Source: CAZDKK01 sp964603725 (GTDB lineage Bacteria > Eisenbacteria > RBG-16-71-46 > CAIMUX01 > WJJG01). Taken from it: a stretch of 9,271 bases of DNA. The translations under genes were made by a program, and so were the position numbers. The notes beneath the pieces are model-generated. The model did not search any database. It saw nothing but the letters and a program-made list of their open reading frames with translations, and was not told the origin of the DNA. The stretch is taken from NCBI GenBank assembly GCA_964603725.1, contig CAZRWW010000138.1, positions 1 through 9,271 on the forward strand, given 5' to 3'. Positions 6,770 through 9,271 of this stretch are shown here, one piece after another. Numbering within the stretch: position 1 is the first letter of the stretch; each line of letters opens with the position of its first letter.

Positions 6770-7273
6770 TCAACGGCCTTGGGGGGCAGAGATGCGGTAC
6801 AGGTTCATTCGAATCGCCAACGGGATCTCGCCTTCGAAGGGTTCCGTTCCGTGGGTCGTGGCCCAACCGAATCGGGCCGCGTACACGAGCATACGTTGCG
6901 AGCCGACGCTCACACTGAAGATCGTGTCCCGGTCCCGCGACCACTCGAAGGCGATGTCACCATCGGGATCGACGCTGATCTCCGGAGCAGGGATTCCCAT
7001 GGGCAGGAGCATCAGGAATTCGACCGCGGTGGCATAGGTCATCACGTCCACGGGATCTGCGCCGTAGCCATCCCAGTTGGGGGTTGAGCAATCGGCGAAG
7101 ACCTCCTCGATCTCGCGCAGCAGTTGCCGCTGGGGAGCGACGTAGGCGAGCACCTCTGCCAGCCGCTGCTGCCGCCATGGCAGCGCGCGCTCGATGCTCC
7201 TGGCCTCTTCGCTCCTTCCCCCGTGAGTGTAGGAGGAGCTGGATTGGGTGCAATCCAGGTATGTGACGGTCAC
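6770..7273 (-). CDS. Conserved hypothetical protein with NWDGYGA motif (167 aa), coupled to the TIGR04255 gene
   Basis: I do not know a named domain for this protein, but its pattern recalls small conserved proteins seen beside TIGR04255 genes. The N-terminal third is polar and probably helical (RQQRLAEVLAYVAPQRQLLR, 34-53). A core follows with NWDGYGADPV (66-75), IPAPEISVDPDGDIAFEW (94-111), FSVSVGSQRMLVYAARFG (119-136) and HGTEPFEGEIP (141-151), which suggests a compact beta-rich domain. There is no signal peptide or membrane segment. The GTG start (7273-7271) overlaps the preceding TGA in a GTGA, with a CGGAG site 8 nt upstream inside the TIGR04255 gene, so coupled translation is likely. 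The frame stays open far upstream, but that part is a shadow of the TIGR04255 gene. Function is unknown; partnership with the TIGR04255 protein is inferred from the overlap. Confidence 0.82.
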   Translation of the reverse strand: MTVTYLDCTQSSSSYTHGGRSEEARSIERALPWRQQRLAEVLAYVAPQRQLLREIEEVFADCSTPNWDGYGADPVDVMTYATAVEFLMLLPMGIPAPEISVDPDGDIAFEWSRDRDTIFSVSVGSQRMLVYAARFGWATTHGTEPFEGEIPLAIRMNLYRISAPQGR

Positions 7274-7791
7274 TCGTACATCTCCGCCGTGCGGTCGGTG
7301 ATCGCACCAAAGAAGATCCTGTTCTTGACTTCCTGCAACTGGGTGAAGATGCCGCGGAGTTCCCCGGCGCGTGGGTCCATGTCGAGCAAGCGATACACAT
7401 CGATGCGCGAGACGCCTACCGGAGCAGCCTTCTCCACATAGAGCTGCCACAGGTCCCAAGCCTGCGAGAAGACCTCCTGCCAGGTCGTGTAGGGTTTGAG
7501 CTTGTTGAAGGCGAACCCGTCGCGGCGAAACTGCGCGATTCGATCCGCATCCTGAGTCCGCAGGGCGTAGCCGTAGACGCCCTGATCCTGGATCGTCTGA
7601 GAGATCTGTCTGCCGGCTATGAGCGTCCCGCTCTCGACGACCCGCAATTCCTCGAATACGGGCAGATCTTCGCTCAGTGACTCGGCCAGACCGGCGAGGG
7701 ATGTGGGAGCGAACTCGGCCGGCATCTGGACCCTGAAATCCACCAGGGCCTCGACGATCGGCGCGCTGTTCAGGTGTCTCGGCCGTGCCAT
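7270..7791 (-). CDS. TIGR04255-family protein, short form (173 aa)
   Basis: The N-terminus NSAPIVEALVDFRV (8-21) and the segment AQFRRDGFAFNKLKPYTTW (86-104) are hallmarks of the TIGR04255 family, whose function is unknown. The C-terminus LLDMDPRAGELRGIFTQL (135-152) and KNRIFFGAITDRTAEMYE (156-173) matches the family's usual ending. Ordinary members are about 250-270 aa. Here VSRIDVYR (127-134), which normally begins a long middle beta region, runs directly into the C-terminal LLDMD segment. The middle of roughly 80-90 residues is missing without a frameshift. It may be a genuine short form or an in-frame deletion. ATG 7791 is preferred because the family N-terminus begins within a few residues; an upstream ATG at 7842 has no ribosome-binding site. 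A sigma-70-like promoter lies at 7889-7861. The stop overlaps the next gene by four bases. Confidence 0.85.
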   Translation of the reverse strand: MARPRHLNSAPIVEALVDFRVQMPAEFAPTSLAGLAESLSEDLPVFEELRVVESGTLIAGRQISQTIQDQGVYGYALRTQDADRIAQFRRDGFAFNKLKPYTTWQEVFSQAWDLWQLYVEKAAPVGVSRIDVYRLLDMDPRAGELRGIFTQLQEVKNRIFFGAITDRTAEMYE

Positions 7792-7860
7792 CGACTGTGC
7801 CCGCCTCTTGCGACCACAAGACACTGGAACCGCCGCTCCCATACGACGACTCTGCCATCC

Positions 7861-7889
7861 ATCGTATTCGACCTCTCAGATGGCTTCAA
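7861..7889 (-). promoter_or_regulatory. Candidate promoter of the TIGR04255/167-aa gene pair
   Basis: TTGAAG (7889-7884) and TACGAT (7866-7861) are separated by exactly 17 nt, each matching 4 of 6 consensus bases. The predicted start near 7854 gives a leader of about 63 nt before ATG 7791. It lies in the 187-bp gap after the 300-aa gene, so the pair could be transcribed independently. Confidence 0.4.
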
Positions 7890-7923
7890 GGTTCCGAGAA
7901 GCCGCCCGACCAGACCCACCCTT

Positions 7924-7939
7924 CCCGAATACGTTCGGG
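7924..7939. terminator. Small hairpin downstream of the 300-aa gene
   Basis: CCCGAA and TTCGGG form a perfect 6-bp stem with a 4-nt loop, about 40 nt past the stop of the 300-aa gene and just upstream of the candidate TIGR04255 promoter. There is no T-run on the minus strand, so it is at best a weak terminator. Confidence 0.25.
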
Positions 7940-7978
7940 GCTCCACCGCAGGATGGTGAATGGGCTCGGGCGGCGGGT

Positions 7979-8881
7979 TCACGACCGCATTCCGCTCTTG
8001 CCCGAGCACACAGAGGAGAAGACGGCATCATTGCCGAGGCGGTTGACGATCCTCTCCAGCGACCCAGTCGGCAGTTGACACAGGACTTCCTGGAGAACCG
8101 CCAGGACCCGCTCCAGAGCCAACTCCTTAGGGGGAGGCGGGGCATAGGTGGCGAGCACGGTGCCAAGGTCTGCTATGGGCTGACCAGCAAGATGGACCCC
8201 CGCGGCCTGGGCACGCTTGACCTGCGCGGAGGACACCCACATGGGATCCCGCGGATCCGTGCTCTTCCTTGGAAGGAAGGTGCTGAGAAGCTCTTCCTGC
8301 TTCTCGAGAGGAACGTCCTCGGTAGCTACCCGCGAATACAGGTTGCCGATCAACCACCCCAAGCGTGCACGGAACTCAGGGGTGAGTTGCCCACAGCGAG
8401 CAAGGCGGAGCGTGTCGTAGTGCTCGTCTGCACGCAAGGCAATCGAGACCTGCAGTAACGCCACCGAAGGTCGGGCAATCCGAACGCCCGCATCGGAATC
8501 GAGATAGAAGATCCCTTGGGCTTGTTCATTCTGATTCACGATGCGGCTCAGGAGTTCCTTACCTTCCCCCCTCGACTCCGAAAGGTACATGCCTGGAATT
8601 GGCCTACCCGCTTCGAGCACAGGCGTGCAGACCTTGACCAGAAGGTCCGGAAGCACATCTCCCAAGGGACGCACCACGGCCAGATTCACATAGCGGGACT
8701 TGCACGCGCCAGACTTCCTTCTTACCAGATCGCAGGTCTGCGTTGTGACGATGAAGCCCGCGTACTTGGGATCGAGGAAATGAGGGTGCACATCTGCCAG
8801 AACGGACCCCAGCGAGTCCGTCAGGATGAGGATGTCCCCCTGAGCAAGATCATCCCCTGGTCCGAAGTCCGTCAGGTACAT
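7979..8881 (-). CDS. Unrecognised protein with QGDI and TTQTCD motifs (300 aa)
   Basis: I cannot name this family. From ATG 8881 the protein starts MYLTDFGPGDDLAQGDIL. It then has GFIVTTQTCDLVRR (42-55), NLAVVRPLGDVLPDLLVK (66-83), GWLIGNLYSRVATEDVP (175-191) and a leucine-rich helical C-terminus (about 250-290). The QGDI near the N-terminus and the (S/T)Q-x-CD motif recur in a group of uncharacterised bacterial proteins of similar length. A structural or metal role for C50 and D51 is conceivable but unproven. There is no signal peptide, transmembrane segment or P-loop. The frame is open upstream to a GTG at 9043, but the extra 54 residues look non-coding, so ATG 8881 is chosen; no good Shine-Dalgarno precedes it. 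It lies 187 bp upstream of the TIGR04255 gene on the same strand and may be the first gene of that cassette. Confidence 0.75.
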   Translation of the reverse strand: MYLTDFGPGDDLAQGDILILTDSLGSVLADVHPHFLDPKYAGFIVTTQTCDLVRRKSGACKSRYVNLAVVRPLGDVLPDLLVKVCTPVLEAGRPIPGMYLSESRGEGKELLSRIVNQNEQAQGIFYLDSDAGVRIARPSVALLQVSIALRADEHYDTLRLARCGQLTPEFRARLGWLIGNLYSRVATEDVPLEKQEELLSTFLPRKSTDPRDPMWVSSAQVKRAQAAGVHLAGQPIADLGTVLATYAPPPPKELALERVLAVLQEVLCQLPTGSLERIVNRLGNDAVFSSVCSGKSGMRS

Positions 8882-8903
8882 CGCCGGGCTCGCCCAATTG
8901 TGC

Positions 8904-9143
8904 TCATTGACCGGAAGTTGCTGTGCCGCCGTCAGTGACTGTCGGAACCCTGGGTGCATACCGCAGTGGGACGGCCCCGACCAGCTCACGGGAGCGCACC
9001 CGGCGAACGACGAGAGGTTGAGCATCTGTGCGTGGCTGGTCACCCACCGGCATGGCCGACGGTCTCACGGACACCTGCCGCCCACACGCATCTGGGGCCA
9101 CGTCTGTCCTGAGCGGACTCTCACCGGCTGTTTCGGACGCCAT
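8904..9143 (-). CDS. Doubtful small ORF with a strong ribosome-binding site (79 aa)
   Basis: ATG 9143-9141 is preceded by GGAGGAG (9154-9148) at a short 4-nt spacing, and the frame ends 22 nt before the 300-aa gene. The product would be MASETAGESPLRTDV and onward, rich in Arg, Pro, Ser and Val, with no recognisable domain. Third-position GC is not strongly raised. It overlaps the end of the fragment at 9270-9121 by 23 bases. It may be a translated leader peptide or a chance frame. Confidence 0.25.
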   Translation of the reverse strand: MASETAGESPLRTDVAPDACGRQVSVRPSAMPVGDQPRTDAQPLVVRRVRSRELVGAVPLRYAPRVPTVTDGGTATSGQ

Positions 9144-9270
9144 GGATCTCCTCCGGAACGGGTAATCCCAAACTGCAGAGAAGCCGTTCGACGACTTCCA
9201 GAATCCTCTCGGCGGACGTCCTCCGCCCCGCGGTTTCTTTGGACACCTTACTGGGGTAGCTTGACCCCAG
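9121..9270 (-). CDS. C-terminal fragment or small ORF entering from the right edge
   Basis: This frame is open to the right edge and stops at TGA 9123-9121. It encodes VSKETAGRRTSAERILEVVE and then RLLCSLGLPVPEEIHGVRNSR. The AERILEVVERLLCSLG stretch is a good amphipathic helix, so the frame looks protein-like. It could be the tail of a gene beginning outside the window, or a 41-aa ORF starting at GTG 9246-9244, although that codon has no convincing ribosome-binding site and sits only 4 nt from a palindrome. I do not recognise a family. Confidence 0.35.
   Translation of the reverse strand: MGSSYPSKVSKETAGRRTSAERILEVVERLLCSLGLPVPEEIHGVRNSR
9251..9270. repeat. Palindrome with 7-bp arms at the right edge
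   Basis: CTGGGGT and ACCCCAG flank a 6-nt AGCTTG spacer, a perfect inverted repeat ending one base before the window edge. It could be an operator, a hairpin or part of a mobile-element end. Nothing in the window distinguishes these. Confidence 0.5.
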
Positions 9271-9271
9271 A

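Noticed and set aside
7274..7858. Upstream extension of the 167-aa gene frame to a start near 7858
   Set aside because: The extension is out of frame within the TIGR04255 gene. The GTG at 7273 has a good ribosome-binding site and a GTGA overlap.
8882..9043. N-terminal extension of the 300-aa protein to GTG 9043
   Set aside because: The added 54 residues look non-coding, and the homologue-like start MYLTDFGPGDDLAQGDI is at 8881.
1..9271. CRISPR array, tRNA or rRNA genes
   Set aside because: No regularly spaced repeats were seen, and no tRNA-like cloverleaf or rRNA signature was recognised on reading either strand.

Overview
This window is a GC-rich bacterial defence-island segment. Every supportable gene lies on the minus strand, so the biological order runs from right to left. 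High GC, GTG starts and ATGA/GTGA gene overlaps suggest a GC-rich proteobacterium, myxobacterium or similar soil lineage. No phylogenetic marker is present, so the host cannot be named. By eye, the drmA end is the most GC-rich part, and the accessory genes to the right are less biased and interrupted by gene debris.

Layout from right to left: (1) 9271-8882 holds an open fragment entering from the right edge, a 7-bp-arm palindrome and a doubtful 79-aa ORF. (2) 8881-6770 is a small cassette: an unrecognised 300-aa protein with a TTQTCD motif, a shortened TIGR04255-family protein, and an unrecognised 167-aa protein whose GTG start overlaps the preceding stop. (3) 6769-6141 is a graveyard: a decayed AAA_14/DUF4143-type ATPase and a 34-bp duplicated piece of a DUF1016 gene. 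(4) 6140-5013 is an intact DUF1016/YhcG-type PDDEXK nuclease. (5) 5012-4785 holds a possible IS91-family transposase scrap and a well-formed promoter. (6) 4784-3594 is an AAA/Orc1-like ATPase with a C-terminal winged-helix-like region, probably translated from a leaderless mRNA. (7) 3529-119 is the full-length DISARM helicase DrmA. (8) 122-1 is the first 40 codons of DrmB, cut by the left edge.

The best-supported system is DISARM. The drmA stop and drmB start share an ATGA, and both proteins carry recognisable family signatures. In the classical system DrmA and DrmB form a complex that works with a DNA methyltransferase, a phospholipase-D-like protein (DrmC) and DrmD or DrmE. The genes usually seen upstream of drmA (drmD or drmE with a methyltransferase) are absent here. 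Instead a stand-alone ATPase lies 64 bp upstream and could supply the promoter for drmAB. Any methyltransferase or drmC would have to lie left of the window. The TIGR04255 cassette and the DUF1016 nuclease are separate accessory units in the same island; no functional link to DISARM is shown by the sequence.
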